This document shows positions 26,778 to 35,435 of a DNA stretch of 64,000 nucleotides, piece by piece; the first letter of the stretch is position 1, and each line of letters starts with the position of its first letter. A program made the translations under genes and the position numbers. The notes beneath the pieces are model-generated. The model was not told the origin of the DNA, did no database searches, and saw nothing but the letters and a program-made list of their open reading frames with translations. The DNA is from JBEVJC01 sp040510375 (GTDB taxonomy: Bacteria; Bacteroidota; Bacteroidia; Chitinophagales; Chitinophagaceae): assembly GCA_040510375.1 (NCBI GenBank), contig JBEVJC010000008.1, positions 62,001 to 126,000 of the forward strand. Reading direction: 5' to 3'.

Positions 26778-27353
26778 ATGGATAACTTAATTAAAAATGA
26801 AGCAGGAGGATTTTTTATGAAAAATGAATTTCAACCATCGCCCGGCGATGCAGAAATGGAAAGCCGTCTGTGGGAATATATTGATGGCATCGCATCAGCC
26901 GAAGAATCGACCGTGATCAGTAAACTTATTACTGACCAGCGCGAATGGAAAGAGAAGTATGAGGAACTGATGACGGTTAATGACCTGATGCTTTCCGCTG
27001 AGCTGGAACATCCATCCATGAGGTTTGCCAAAAATGTAATGGAAGAAATTGGCCGTTTACAGATCAGTCCCGCCGCAGGAACCTATATCAACAAACGCGT
27101 GATCTGGGGAATTGCCGGATTCTTTATCGCAAGTATTGTAGCCTTCCTGATCTATAGTGTGGGACTGATCGACTGGGGTTCCTCCACACCGGTTGATCCC
27201 CGTTATTCTATTGATATCAAACAACCGGATTATGCCAGGTATTTCAATTCCACCTATACGTCGGTATTCCTGATGATCAATATAATCCTGGGACTGTTCC
27301 TGCTTGATCGTTTCCTGGCCAACAAGAGAAAGAAATTCAGGGAAGAATTATAA
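26778..27353 (+). CDS. Probable membrane anti-sigma factor
   Basis: 191 residues from the ATG at 26778 (MDNLIKNEAGGFF), one base after the sigma stop. A second ATG at 26817 (MKNEFQ) is also possible. The N-terminal part resembles the anti-sigma helical region (MESRLWEYIDGIASAEESTVISKLITDQREWKEKYEEL), without a zinc-binding HxxxCxxC. Two transmembrane helices follow, RVIWGIAGFFIASIVAFLIY and SVFLMINIILGLFLLDRFL, with a stretch between them probably outside the cytoplasm. The anti-sigma role is inferred from position and layout. Confidence 0.72.
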   Translation: MDNLIKNEAGGFFMKNEFQPSPGDAEMESRLWEYIDGIASAEESTVISKLITDQREWKEKYEELMTVNDLMLSAELEHPSMRFAKNVMEEIGRLQISPAAGTYINKRVIWGIAGFFIASIVAFLIYSVGLIDWGSSTPVDPRYSIDIKQPDYARYFNSTYTSVFLMINIILGLFLLDRFLANKRKKFREEL

Positions 27354-27440
27354 ATGGTGTGGCAAACATCCCGGAAATGATTGTATTTGCCGCAGGCTTG
27401 TAAAGGTTAAAATGATCAGGTGAACTATTTGCCAGAATAA

Positions 27441-27476
27441 AAATGCCCCCGGAGTTTAACACTTTCGGGGGCATTT
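27441..27476. terminator. Bidirectional terminator between convergent genes
   Basis: 11-bp stem AAATGCCCCCG / CGGGGGCATTT with a 14-base loop. It lies between the anti-sigma gene and the convergent lipoprotein gene; A/T flanks on both sides suit either direction. Confidence 0.75.
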
Positions 27477-27529
27477 ATATTTAGTGCTTCAGGTTCAACC
27501 CTTGGTAGACCCTTCGAACCAGGACTTTG

Positions 27530-28261
27530 TTATTGCCAGGCGAGCTCAACCTTGGTGCCATTCTTAAACAGGAGTGTGGCGGTATTGTTGCCATGGAATG
27601 TGATAGTAGCGCCATAATTAAATTCCCTGCCAGAGCTCACCTTACCGGTGAACTCAACTGCTGCTGTTCCGGAACTTATCTTCTGGGATATTTTATCCAC
27701 TACGATCGCTGTTGAATTAAACTTAAGGGTTGAAGTGAAGGAACGTTTGCGGCCGATTTTGGTCTGCTGGGTTCCGGTCCTTTCATACGACTGGTTCAGG
27801 ATAAACCCGGGCGCTGTTGGCATCAGGCCCGTAATATTAAAGGCCGCTGTTGTTTTATCATCCGATGACATTCTTGGACCATCATAGGTATTCGAACCCT
27901 TATAACTGAATGAATACATTTCAGGAAGAAAACCAATGCAGGTAAGTTCGCGTGCAACTTCAATCCGGTAGCTGAAACTGATTGCTGCACCGGGAAGACT
28001 TTGTCCGCCGATCAGGGTATCACTCCGCTGGCCGCAGGGAACATATGTTTTTGATGCAATAACTGTAGCTCCTACAGTTTGTTCAGCAAAACCACCACTG
28101 GGATTGGAAACGCCCTCCGAAATTACTTCTGCTGCTTCTTCTTCCGTGATCGCGGTGTCGTCGGAATTGTTGTCGTCTTTTTTACAGGAGCTGAATAATA
28201 CTGCGGTGAGTAATAACGCTGCGGTACAGGATTTTACTGAACGGAAAATGTTTTTTGTCAT
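27530..28261 (-). CDS. Lipoprotein of unknown function
   Basis: 243 residues from the start at 28261 (MTKNIFRSVKSCTAALLLTAVLFSSC). An upstream ATG would put 20 residues before the signal peptide. The lipobox LFSSC places the lipidated Cys at residue 26, followed by the acidic KKDDNNSDD linker common in Bacteroidota surface or periplasmic lipoproteins. The mature part is beta-rich with several Thr/Ser stretches (for example KTYVPCGQRSDTLIG) and has no recognised domain. It is a single gene, sharing a terminator with the gene it faces. Confidence 0.72.
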   Translation of the reverse strand: MTKNIFRSVKSCTAALLLTAVLFSSCKKDDNNSDDTAITEEEAAEVISEGVSNPSGGFAEQTVGATVIASKTYVPCGQRSDTLIGGQSLPGAAISFSYRIEVARELTCIGFLPEMYSFSYKGSNTYDGPRMSSDDKTTAAFNITGLMPTAPGFILNQSYERTGTQQTKIGRKRSFTSTLKFNSTAIVVDKISQKISSGTAAVEFTGKVSSGREFNYGATITFHGNNTATLLFKNGTKVELAWQ

Positions 28262-28452
28262 CTTTAGGGAGTTTGGATTATGGGTTTTTAATTGTCGGTC
28301 AACAATTGTTGCCGGCCGCAAGTTAATAGATTGATAAACTTAATCAGGGTTTAATCCCCGGATTTAATTTATTTTTTCTGTCCATATAACAAGGTCGGGT
28401 TAAGCCCTCTATCTATCTGTAAATCCGTATCTTTAGTACAATTACGATGATT

Positions 28453-29829
28453 ATGGATATCAAGAATAATATTCTCGAAACAATTGGAAATACACCACTG
28501 ATAAGATTGAATAAAGTCAGCCGCGACCTCCCCTGCACGGTACTTGCAAAGGTTGATTATTTTAATCCCGGTAATTCAATAAAGGACCGCATGGCATTGA
28601 AGATGGTAGAAGTTGCCGAGCAGGAAGGCAAGTTGAAACCCGGCGGCACAATTATCGAAGGTACCAGCGGAAACACCGGAATGGGTCTGGCGCTTGCTGC
28701 CATTGTGAAAGGCTACAAATGCATATTTGTTACCACCGATAAACAATCGAAGGAAAAAGCAGATATCCTGAAGGCAGTAGGTGCAGACGTGATTGTTTGC
28801 CCAACCAATGTAATGCCGGAGGACCCGAAAAGTTACTACAGTGTGGCAAAAAGGCTGGCAGCAGAGATTCCCAACTCCTATCACATGAATCAATATGATA
28901 ACCTGGCAAACCGCCTGGCTCATTATGAAACAACTGGTCCCGAGATCTGGAAACAGACAGATGGGAAAATCACGCACCTGGTATGTACAGCGGGTACCGG
29001 TGGCACAATCACCGGTGTGGCCATGTACCTGAAAGAAAAAAATCCGGATATCAAAATCTGGGCGATTGATGTTTATGGTTCATTACTTACAAAATATTTC
29101 CGGACAGGTGAGATTGATATGAATGAAGTGCATCCCTATATCAGTGAAGGTTTCGGGGAAGATTTTATCCCGGCCAACTATGATATGTCTGTCATCGACC
29201 ATTTTGAACAGGTTACAGATAAGGATGGCGCAGTGGTGGCGCGCCGGCTGGCGAAGGAAGAAGGGTTGTTCTGCGGATATAGCGCCGGCAGTTGTTTCCA
29301 GGGACTGATACAAACAGCAGCAGCCAAAAAAGGCGCCGATGCGTTGAAAAAAGACGACCTGGTGGTCTGTATTTTTCACGATCATGGCAGTCGTTATGTA
29401 GGGAAAATCTACAATGATCAGTGGATGATTGAACGGGGATTCCTGGATGTGAAAACGTTTAAGGACGTTGTTGCATCGCGTGGTACGCAAAAGCTGATCA
29501 CGGTTAATTCGGACCAGAGTGTGGCCGAAGCGGTAGAACTGATGCAGAAATATGATATTGAACAGATCCCGGTGATGAACGGAAGCGGACCGGTTGGTGC
29601 CATCAGCGAAGGCGGCTTGTTCCAGAAAGTTTTTAAAAATCCTGATATAAAAAATTCAATGATTGCTGAAGTACTGGAGCCGCAACTCCCCCTGGTTGGT
29701 TTTGATACACCAGTTGAAAAACTCAGCTCACTCATCAATAAAGGAAACGGAGCCGTCCTTGCGAAGGACGATGCCGGAAGTTATCACATCGTTACCAAGT
29801 ACGATGTGCTGCAGGCCCTCGGTAAATAA
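28453..29829 (+). CDS. PLP-dependent cystathionine beta-synthase-type enzyme with CBS domains
   Basis: Fold-type II PLP enzyme of the cysteine synthase/cystathionine beta-synthase group, 458 residues from ATG 28453 (an ATG at 28447 is two codons earlier). The PLP Lys is in NPGNSIKDRMA (Lys44 from this start), with the substrate loop TSGNTGMGLALA and phosphate loop GTGGTITGV. Two CBS domains fill the C-terminus (about 335-458: VNSDQSVAEAVELMQKYDIEQIPVM and DTPVEKLSSLINKGNGAVLA), as in eukaryotic-type CBS. It acts in trans-sulfuration between homocysteine and cysteine, or as O-acetylserine sulfhydrylase; the CBS domains favour the former. A terminator follows. Confidence 0.9.
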   Translation: MDIKNNILETIGNTPLIRLNKVSRDLPCTVLAKVDYFNPGNSIKDRMALKMVEVAEQEGKLKPGGTIIEGTSGNTGMGLALAAIVKGYKCIFVTTDKQSKEKADILKAVGADVIVCPTNVMPEDPKSYYSVAKRLAAEIPNSYHMNQYDNLANRLAHYETTGPEIWKQTDGKITHLVCTAGTGGTITGVAMYLKEKNPDIKIWAIDVYGSLLTKYFRTGEIDMNEVHPYISEGFGEDFIPANYDMSVIDHFEQVTDKDGAVVARRLAKEEGLFCGYSAGSCFQGLIQTAAAKKGADALKKDDLVVCIFHDHGSRYVGKIYNDQWMIERGFLDVKTFKDVVASRGTQKLITVNSDQSVAEAVELMQKYDIEQIPVMNGSGPVGAISEGGLFQKVFKNPDIKNSMIAEVLEPQLPLVGFDTPVEKLSSLINKGNGAVLAKDDAGSYHIVTKYDVLQALGK

Positions 29830-29857
29830 GCGGCAATAATAATCAGGGGTCAGCGTT

Positions 29858-29880
29858 AGCGGGCCCTTATGCCCGTTTAT
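29858..29880 (+). terminator. Terminator after the CBS-type gene
   Basis: Stem CGGGC/GCCCG (29860-29864 with 29871-29875), extended by a G-T and an A-T pair, loop CCTTAT, followed by TTTATT. It lies 28 bases past the stop. Confidence 0.65.
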
Positions 29881-30506
29881 TCGTATAAATACTACACTTA
29901 GTCCGGGGATTCTTACATCTCTAAGGTGAAACCTTTACTACTGTAACAGGAAATACCGATGCAGGATAATTGAGCGTAAATGCTCTATAATGTTAATGTT
30001 CCACCAATTATTTTTGTTAGAGAAGTTGATTGATCACCATTCAATCAAAGTTTGACAAATCCATTCCTTCGAAAAAACCGTCCAGTAACCTAGTTTTTAA
30101 AATCTCATCCTTAGAAAGACCAGATTTGAAATCCAGTATCAGTCAACTTCTATTTTTTCGTTTTTAGTATACATAATTATAGAGATCCAATCCTGCCCGC
30201 CCTGGTTTAACCGGAGTTAAAAACGGAAACCCGGCATTCGAAAGACCTGTCTTTTACCCTTGAAAAACCAACCCCTTTGTTCTTTTCTGATCCTGTTGTA
30301 AAACAGGCTGGTGAAGCGACGAAGAAAATCCAGCCCTGCTATCCCTGAAAAACCAATGACCGTCCAAGTCCATTTTTGAGAAGAACAGAATCGAGTCACC
30401 GAGTCCAATCCGATGAAATTTATCCATCCGGACCCCTCCTGCTAAACCAGAACTGGCGGGAGGGGCGGTGATTGATCCCTTCTTGCCTTATTCGTAACTT
30501 TCCGCC
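29881..30506. other. Long intergenic region with no confident gene
   Basis: About 630 bases between the terminator and the next start. The first part (29881-30180) is AT-rich with no recognisable signal. The second part (about 30185-30480) is more GC-rich and contains an open frame of 63 codons on the minus strand (30217-30408). It also contains a large inverted repeat: CCCCTCC / GGAGGGG with an inner CCAG/CTGG pairing, around 30433-30464. The open frame has no neighbour or signal supporting it. This could be a non-coding RNA gene, a repeat element or a decayed gene. Confidence 0.4.
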
Positions 30507-31607
30507 ATGAGCCTGGAGATAACGAATAAAGACCACACCGAAGCAGACAAACCTTCCCGCAAAAAACCGATGTTCCCGGTTAACCAGCAACTAAGGAGTT
30601 ACCTGAAAAAACATGGCCGCGAAGTACGGCTTCCTGTGGGGTATAAAGAACTGCTTAATTATACCTACTCCGTACCTATCAGGGATAAAAACGGGAAGGA
30701 TACACTTTGGGAGAAAACGATCTATGATAAACGCGACTGGGATTTTATCCGCGACGGGCTGGTTAAGATTTATGCCATACTAAAAACGGAAGGCGATTTC
30801 AGTTTTACCACTCACCTGGATGTAGCCCGTATCGATTATTGTACATTCGGAAATTCACATCCCTTCCGCATCCGTATCGTTAACAAGTACAACGATAACT
30901 ATGATCACTATTATATCAAGGTAGCAGATGCATCGCGTGTTTACGGACTCGAGCTGGAACATATCCTTTCTCCCAACCGCATCACTTTTTTTACCGAAAA
31001 AGATACACTGGTAGAGGAACATATTCCGGGAATACCGGGCGACCTGTTCATTAACCAGATGATGACCGATCCGAACATTAACAAAATCCGGCTGGCAAAG
31101 GAATTCGTCAAATTCAACGAACGGTGTTTTGTGAGGTTGCTGGGTGATATGCGGAGTTATAATTTTGTGGTGGATATAACGCCGGATATTGAGGACTATC
31201 AATTCCGGATCCGCGCAATAGATTTTGACCAGCAATCGTACGAAGGCCGTAAGAACCTATACCTCCCCCAGTTTTTTAAAGAAAACTATCCCTTTGTAAA
31301 ACTTTGCCTCGATTATCTCAACAAAGAATCAATTGAACAGTACCAGGCAGAAGAAAGGACGCTGATAACATTCCGCCTTGCGTCTTCCCGGTACCGGATA
31401 AAAGAACTGCTGGACATTATGAGCAGCGATAATATTTCCACAAAGGAAAAAACCGACCAGCTTAAACAGGAACTGAATGCGTACCTGCATACAAAGGTTT
31501 TTTCAAAATCAGTTTCAATGGGACAGGTTGTCAAACGCAACCTTAAACAAACACTCCAGAAAAACCTGATGCTGGTGCAGCGGAATGTGGGAAAAACGAA
31601 CGACTGA
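30507..31607 (+). CDS. Uncharacterised protein with kinase-fold-like motifs
   Basis: Soluble protein of 366 residues; I do not recognise a named family. The order of motifs resembles a protein-kinase-like phosphotransferase: a strand with Lys138 (YYIKVADASRVYGLELEHIL, candidate beta3 Lys and helix-C Glu), a hinge-like VEEHIPGIPGDLF, a catalytic-loop-like LLGDMRSYNFVVD (Asp214, Asn219), and a metal-site-like IRAIDFDQ (Asp239). The N-terminal 100 residues and the basic C-terminal 80 residues (QELNAYLHTKVFSKSVSMGQVVKRNLKQ) lie outside this core. It is a single gene before the aldolase. The phosphotransferase idea is inference; substrate unknown. Confidence 0.65.
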   Translation: MSLEITNKDHTEADKPSRKKPMFPVNQQLRSYLKKHGREVRLPVGYKELLNYTYSVPIRDKNGKDTLWEKTIYDKRDWDFIRDGLVKIYAILKTEGDFSFTTHLDVARIDYCTFGNSHPFRIRIVNKYNDNYDHYYIKVADASRVYGLELEHILSPNRITFFTEKDTLVEEHIPGIPGDLFINQMMTDPNINKIRLAKEFVKFNERCFVRLLGDMRSYNFVVDITPDIEDYQFRIRAIDFDQQSYEGRKNLYLPQFFKENYPFVKLCLDYLNKESIEQYQAEERTLITFRLASSRYRIKELLDIMSSDNISTKEKTDQLKQELNAYLHTKVFSKSVSMGQVVKRNLKQTLQKNLMLVQRNVGKTND

Positions 31608-31721
31608 TAGTCCCGGGCCCGACCTGATCTGTTACATATCCGGCCAAAACAATAAATGAAGTATCTTAGCAACTCGTTTGAATAATTCTGGAATCTATTT
31701 TTTATAAAATTTGCAAAAAAA

Positions 31722-32789
31722 ATGAGTAAGTACAAAGCAGGCGTGCTTTTCGGTGAGGAGTTAAGGGCTCTTTACAATGATGCCAAGGAAAATCAATTTG
31801 CGATCCCCGCTGTGAATACGATCGGGACCAACACCATCAACGCCACACTGGAAGCAGCAGCAAATGTCAAATCACCTGTAATTGTCCAGTTCTCCAACGG
31901 TGGTGCACAGTTCATTGCCGGGAAAGGCATGCCCAACGATAAATTACAGGGGAATATATCCGGCGCAATTTCCGGTGCCCTGCATATTCACAATGTTGCA
32001 AAGTACTATGGCGTGCCGGTTGTATTACATACAGACCACGCCGCAAGGAAATGGCTTCCATGGGTGAGCGCGCTGGTAGATGCCGGGGAAGTTTATAAAA
32101 AAGAAAAGGGTCAGCCCCTGTTCAGTTCCCATATGCTCGACCTCAGCGAGGAACCGATCAAGGAAAATATTTCCACCTCTGTTGAGTTTTTCAAACGGAT
32201 GGCTCCGCTTGGTATGAGTATTGAAATTGAACTCGGTGTTACCGGTGGTGAAGAAGATGGTGTTGATCACAGTGATATTGAAAACTCCAAACTATATTCC
32301 CAGCCGGAAGATGTAGCCTATGCTTATACAGAACTCGGTAAAGTTGGTGACCTGTTCACTGTTGCCGCAGCCTTTGGTAATGTGCATGGCGTTTACAAAC
32401 CAGGTAATGTGGAACTTCGTCCGGAGATCCTGCACAATAGCCAGGTTTATATCCAGACCGAATTAAAAACAAAAGATAAACCCGTTTACTTCGTATTCCA
32501 CGGTGGAAGCGGGTCTCCGCAAAACCAGATTCGCGAAGCAATCAGTTATGGTGCCATCAAGATGAATATCGATACGGACCTGCAGTGGGCATTCTGGGAA
32601 GGGATCCTTGCCAATTATAAAAAGAGTGAAGCATATCTGCAAGGCCAGTTGGGCAATCCGGAAGGGGAAGACAAACCAAATAAAAAGTATTATGACCCAC
32701 GTGTCTGGTTACGTAAGGGAGAGGAAACATTCATCAAACGCCTGGAAACAGCTTTTGATGACCTCAACTGTATCAACCGTAACGTATAG
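31722..32789 (+). CDS. fbaA: Fructose-bisphosphate aldolase, class II
   Basis: Zinc-dependent aldolase of glycolysis and gluconeogenesis, 355 residues, fitting the class IIA (E. coli FbaA) length. Zinc ligands and catalytic residues lie in VVLHTDHAARKWLPW (His and Asp), IEIELGVTGGEEDGVDHS (Glu loop), FGNVHGVYKPGNVELRPEIL (His) and VFHGGSGSP (His). NMDTDLQ-like NIDTDLQWAFWEG binds the phosphate. It is a single gene ended by a strong terminator and is expected to be highly expressed. Confidence 0.97.
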   Translation: MSKYKAGVLFGEELRALYNDAKENQFAIPAVNTIGTNTINATLEAAANVKSPVIVQFSNGGAQFIAGKGMPNDKLQGNISGAISGALHIHNVAKYYGVPVVLHTDHAARKWLPWVSALVDAGEVYKKEKGQPLFSSHMLDLSEEPIKENISTSVEFFKRMAPLGMSIEIELGVTGGEEDGVDHSDIENSKLYSQPEDVAYAYTELGKVGDLFTVAAAFGNVHGVYKPGNVELRPEILHNSQVYIQTELKTKDKPVYFVFHGGSGSPQNQIREAISYGAIKMNIDTDLQWAFWEGILANYKKSEAYLQGQLGNPEGEDKPNKKYYDPRVWLRKGEETFIKRLETAFDDLNCINRNV

Positions 32790-32809
32790 TTGAATATGAC
32801 TAATACAGG

Positions 32810-32845
32810 AAGCCCCGCTGGTTCAAACCCGCGGGGTTTTTATTT
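32810..32845 (+). terminator. Rho-independent terminator after the aldolase gene
   Basis: Stem AAGCCCCGC / GCGGGGTTT (one G-T pair) with a 12-base loop, followed by TTATTTT. It overlaps the 3' end of the convergent peptidase gene. Confidence 0.85.
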
Positions 32846-33646
32846 TGCCGGGGCGGGATTAAACATGCTGTCAAGAATGGCATACAATTCAGGGTGATTG
32901 TGCTGCAGGAGATCCGGGCGTTCGAAAAAATATTCAGCTACCACGGCAAGGAACTCCGACTGGTTTGATGCACCATATGGATTAATATCAGATTTGCCTT
33001 TGCGGATTTCGAGGATCTGATCGTGCATCATCCGGATCCAGGGACCTGTCATCTGATGATTCACCAGGACTTCCGGAACACCATCTACCGTACCATCCGT
33101 CTTGTCGACCAGGTGTACAAATTCATGGATCCCTGTATTACTTTTATCCCTGTTGTTACGGAAACCTTCGCGCAGGGCCGATTTAGACAGCACCATCTCA
33201 TACTGCATATTCCCGCTGCCTACCATACCAAGCACTGAACGTCCTTCTCCTTTCTGCCGGAAGTCCTCATCAAATGTATCAGGGTAAAGTAATACTTCGT
33301 TTACGTTAATGTATTGCCAGCCGGGAAAATGGAAGATCGGAATAATAGCACTGGCACCGATCATCACGCGGTCTGTCTCCTCCACAGTGGTGCCCACACC
33401 GGTGATGCGGATAGTATTCAGGAATTTTTCAACCCTTGATAAAAAAAGTTTTTTGGAATCTGCATCCAGGTTTTGGTAAAACAGGATTTCCTTTGAAAGG
33501 ATGTTGCGGATGGTATCGGTGGATAGAATATTCTTTGGCCGGCGACGCATGGGACTGGAACGACGGATCAGGTAAGCGACCAAAATTATAAGTAAGAGAA
33601 GTGCCCAGGCTCCCAGCGGCATAAAAAGCAAAATGATGAACCACAA
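32840..33646 (-). CDS. MtfA-family zinc peptidase
   Basis: Membrane-anchored zinc metallopeptidase of 268 residues. An N-terminal hydrophobic segment (MWFIILLFMPLGAWALLLLIILVAYLI) is followed by the MtfA domain. The zinc motif HEFVH lies in TGIHEFVHLVDKTDGTVDGVPEVL, with the downstream NPYGASNQSEFLAVVAEYFFERP containing the third ligand region (SEFLAVVAEYFF is characteristic of MtfA). E. coli MtfA is a cytosolic aminopeptidase linked to the glucose regulator Mlc; this version has a membrane anchor. It follows an orphan GHKL ATPase gene by 17 bases in the same operon. Confidence 0.85.
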   Translation of the reverse strand: MWFIILLFMPLGAWALLLLIILVAYLIRRSSPMRRRPKNILSTDTIRNILSKEILFYQNLDADSKKLFLSRVEKFLNTIRITGVGTTVEETDRVMIGASAIIPIFHFPGWQYINVNEVLLYPDTFDEDFRQKGEGRSVLGMVGSGNMQYEMVLSKSALREGFRNNRDKSNTGIHEFVHLVDKTDGTVDGVPEVLVNHQMTGPWIRMMHDQILEIRKGKSDINPYGASNQSEFLAVVAEYFFERPDLLQHNHPELYAILDSMFNPAPAK

Positions 33647-33663
33647 AGATAATCGCTTCGGAA

Positions 33664-34086
33664 TTAAGCGGCATCCTGGTGATAGGGGAAACTAAGTGCA
33701 ATGGTCTTTTCTCCCTGACGCATACCAGCTACCGCCAGCGTGCCTCCCAGTTTTGCAGCAACCGACTGGATGTACTGTAGTCCCGATGGATTTGAATAAC
33801 TGTTGAAGCGGTTATAATCCCGCAGGTTAACCATTACCATATTACTTTTAAGTGAAGCAGAAATACGGATGCAGCTGTCTTTCGCATGCACGATGGCGAT
33901 ACCCAGCATTCCCCCCAGGACAGTCGACAAGAAGTCGAAGTTGGTTTTAACCAACAGGTCTTCCGGGATATCGTTAACCACGCAGCTATGGCTTTTATCA
34001 ATTGATTGCTGGGATGATCGGACTAATTTTTCAACGATCTGAAAAAGCTGTAAGGAATTTTGTTTTTCGGTGATGATGGGGTTCAT
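33664..34086 (-). CDS. Orphan GHKL (histidine kinase-like) ATPase domain protein
   Basis: 140 residues resembling only the ATP-binding domain of sensor kinases. The N-box-like region is NFDFLSTVLGGMLGIAIVHAKDSCIRISASLK, where the usual Asn positions are not obvious. A G-box-like GLQYIQSVAAKLGGTLAVAGMRQGEKTIALSFP ends the domain. There is no dimerisation/phosphoacceptor domain and no membrane segment. It could be a small ATPase module or an anti-sigma-type protein. It is upstream of and co-directional with the MtfA-type gene. Function not recognised; assignment to the fold is moderate. Confidence 0.6.
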   Translation of the reverse strand: MNPIITEKQNSLQLFQIVEKLVRSSQQSIDKSHSCVVNDIPEDLLVKTNFDFLSTVLGGMLGIAIVHAKDSCIRISASLKSNMVMVNLRDYNRFNSYSNPSGLQYIQSVAAKLGGTLAVAGMRQGEKTIALSFPYHQDAA

Positions 34087-34465
34087 GGAATGGTTTTTTT
34101 GTCAGACAGATCAGGATAGGATATGAATTCTTTTGTTCACCAGTAAGAAAACCGGTAATGGTCATCCAGACATTTTCACACCGGTTCACATTCGGAACCG
34201 GGTGAAAAGGCGGATTGGTTTTGGTTGTTCATTACTTTAAAGCCGGGTAAAAGCGGGAAACAGATCTTTAACTTGGACGGTAAAATTATCTGGTGATTTA
34301 TCGCTTTTGTTCCACAAAGAAACGACCCGGCGGGCAGCAGAAAAATAGAATGCTTTATAATTAGGCGGTAATAAAACTTAAGTTTGACCTGTAGATTTAA
34401 TACTACATCGCAGGGGCCGCTGTTTTTAACCCCCGGATGGCTATTTTTGGTAAAAGAAAGAATAA
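34087..34465. other. Intergenic region with a long inverted repeat
   Basis: 379 bases between divergent genes. The plus strand carries a near-perfect inverted repeat at 34173-34208 (listed separately) and a TATTTTTG box at 34442-34449 close to the bestrophin start. TGTAG-N8-CTACA occurs at about 34390-34407. No small open frame or known RNA was recognised. Confidence 0.5.
34173..34208. repeat. Long inverted repeat of unknown function
   Basis: Left arm TTTTCACACCGGTTC and right arm GGAACCGGGTGAAAA pair over 14 bp with a single bulged A and a short loop. It is not followed by a T run in either direction, so it is not an ordinary terminator. It may be an operator, a structured leader or a dispersed repeat. 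Confidence 0.6.
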
Positions 34466-35350
34466 ATGGTTTCCTATAATCCGAAAGATTGGTTCACCTA
34501 TATTTTCAGGATCCATAAAGCAGACACATTCCGGGCCCTGGCCCCGCTCCTGCTGGGCATGTCTATCTATTCCGCAATCATTGCCTACCTGGAACTCGAA
34601 TACTGGAAACTGGCTGCCAACAGTTATATTAAAGGGGTTCCCGCCATGCATTCCCTGCTGGGTTTCGCCATCTCCATGATCCTGGTATTCCGTACCAATA
34701 CGGCATACGACCGGTGGTGGGAAGGTCGCAAACTCTGGGGTAGCCTGGTCAACAATAGCCGCAACCTGGCACTGAAACTCCATGCGATTCTTCCGGCAGG
34801 GGAACAATCCCAGCGATCTTTTTTCCGCAAGGCCATTCCCAATTATGCCCTTGCCCTTCATAAACACCTTCACAGCGAAGAGACAAGACTGGAGCTGGCG
34901 CCGGACGATGAACACTCCCATCTCTGGAATAAAATAGATCACGAGAAACACGTGCCCAACCAGCTTGCCCTGCTGATGTTCCAGCATATCAATGAACTTT
35001 ACCGGAAAGGAACCATTTCGGGGGAACAACTTTTATTCATTAACGGAGAACTGCAGTCGTTCACCGAAATCTGCGGAGCCTGCGAGCGGATCAAAAACAC
35101 ACCCATCCCCTTTTCCTATAGTGTATTCATCAAGAAATTTATTTTTATATATGTGATGACATTACCGTTTGGCTTTGTGTTTACCCTGGGATACTATGTG
35201 ATTCCGGTAGTGGCGTTTATTACATACGTACTGGCCAGCCTTGAACTGATTGCAGAAGAGATTGAAGATCCTTTTGGCGGTGATCCAAATGATGTTCCGT
35301 CGGAAAAACTGTCCAGTAATATAAAACGCAACGTGGAAGAAATTCTTTAA
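34466..35350 (+). CDS. Bestrophin family ion channel
   Basis: Inner-membrane channel of the bestrophin (UPF0187) family, 294 residues, the usual bacterial length. Family hallmarks are FRTNTAYDRWWEGRKLWGSLVNNSRNL and PIPFSYSVFIKKF. Transmembrane segments include LLLGMSIYSAIIAYL, GFAISMILVF, FIFIYVMTLPFGFVFTLGYYVI and VVAFITYVLASLELIAEEIEDPFG. The final IEDPFGGDPNDV is the conserved acidic segment after the last helix. Bacterial homologues conduct cations or anions; selectivity is not readable here. Confidence 0.92.
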   Translation: MVSYNPKDWFTYIFRIHKADTFRALAPLLLGMSIYSAIIAYLELEYWKLAANSYIKGVPAMHSLLGFAISMILVFRTNTAYDRWWEGRKLWGSLVNNSRNLALKLHAILPAGEQSQRSFFRKAIPNYALALHKHLHSEETRLELAPDDEHSHLWNKIDHEKHVPNQLALLMFQHINELYRKGTISGEQLLFINGELQSFTEICGACERIKNTPIPFSYSVFIKKFIFIYVMTLPFGFVFTLGYYVIPVVAFITYVLASLELIAEEIEDPFGGDPNDVPSEKLSSNIKRNVEEIL

Positions 35351-35407
35351 TCCGGAAGAAAACCAATTGATCCCGGGCCGAAAAAGGGGCAATAGCTACC
35401 GGTTTCT

Positions 35408-35415
35408 TATATTTG
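35408..35415 (+). promoter_or_regulatory. Promoter -7 box for accD
   Basis: TATATTTG, a perfect match to the Bacteroidota -7 box TAnnTTTG, 20 bases before the accD start. No clear -33 TTTG at the right spacing. Confidence 0.5.
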
Positions 35416-35435
35416 CAACATAATAAATATAGGTT

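Noticed and set aside
30217..30408. 63-codon minus-strand open frame in the long intergenic region
   Set aside because: No signal, neighbour or family supports it; I report the region as structured non-coding instead.
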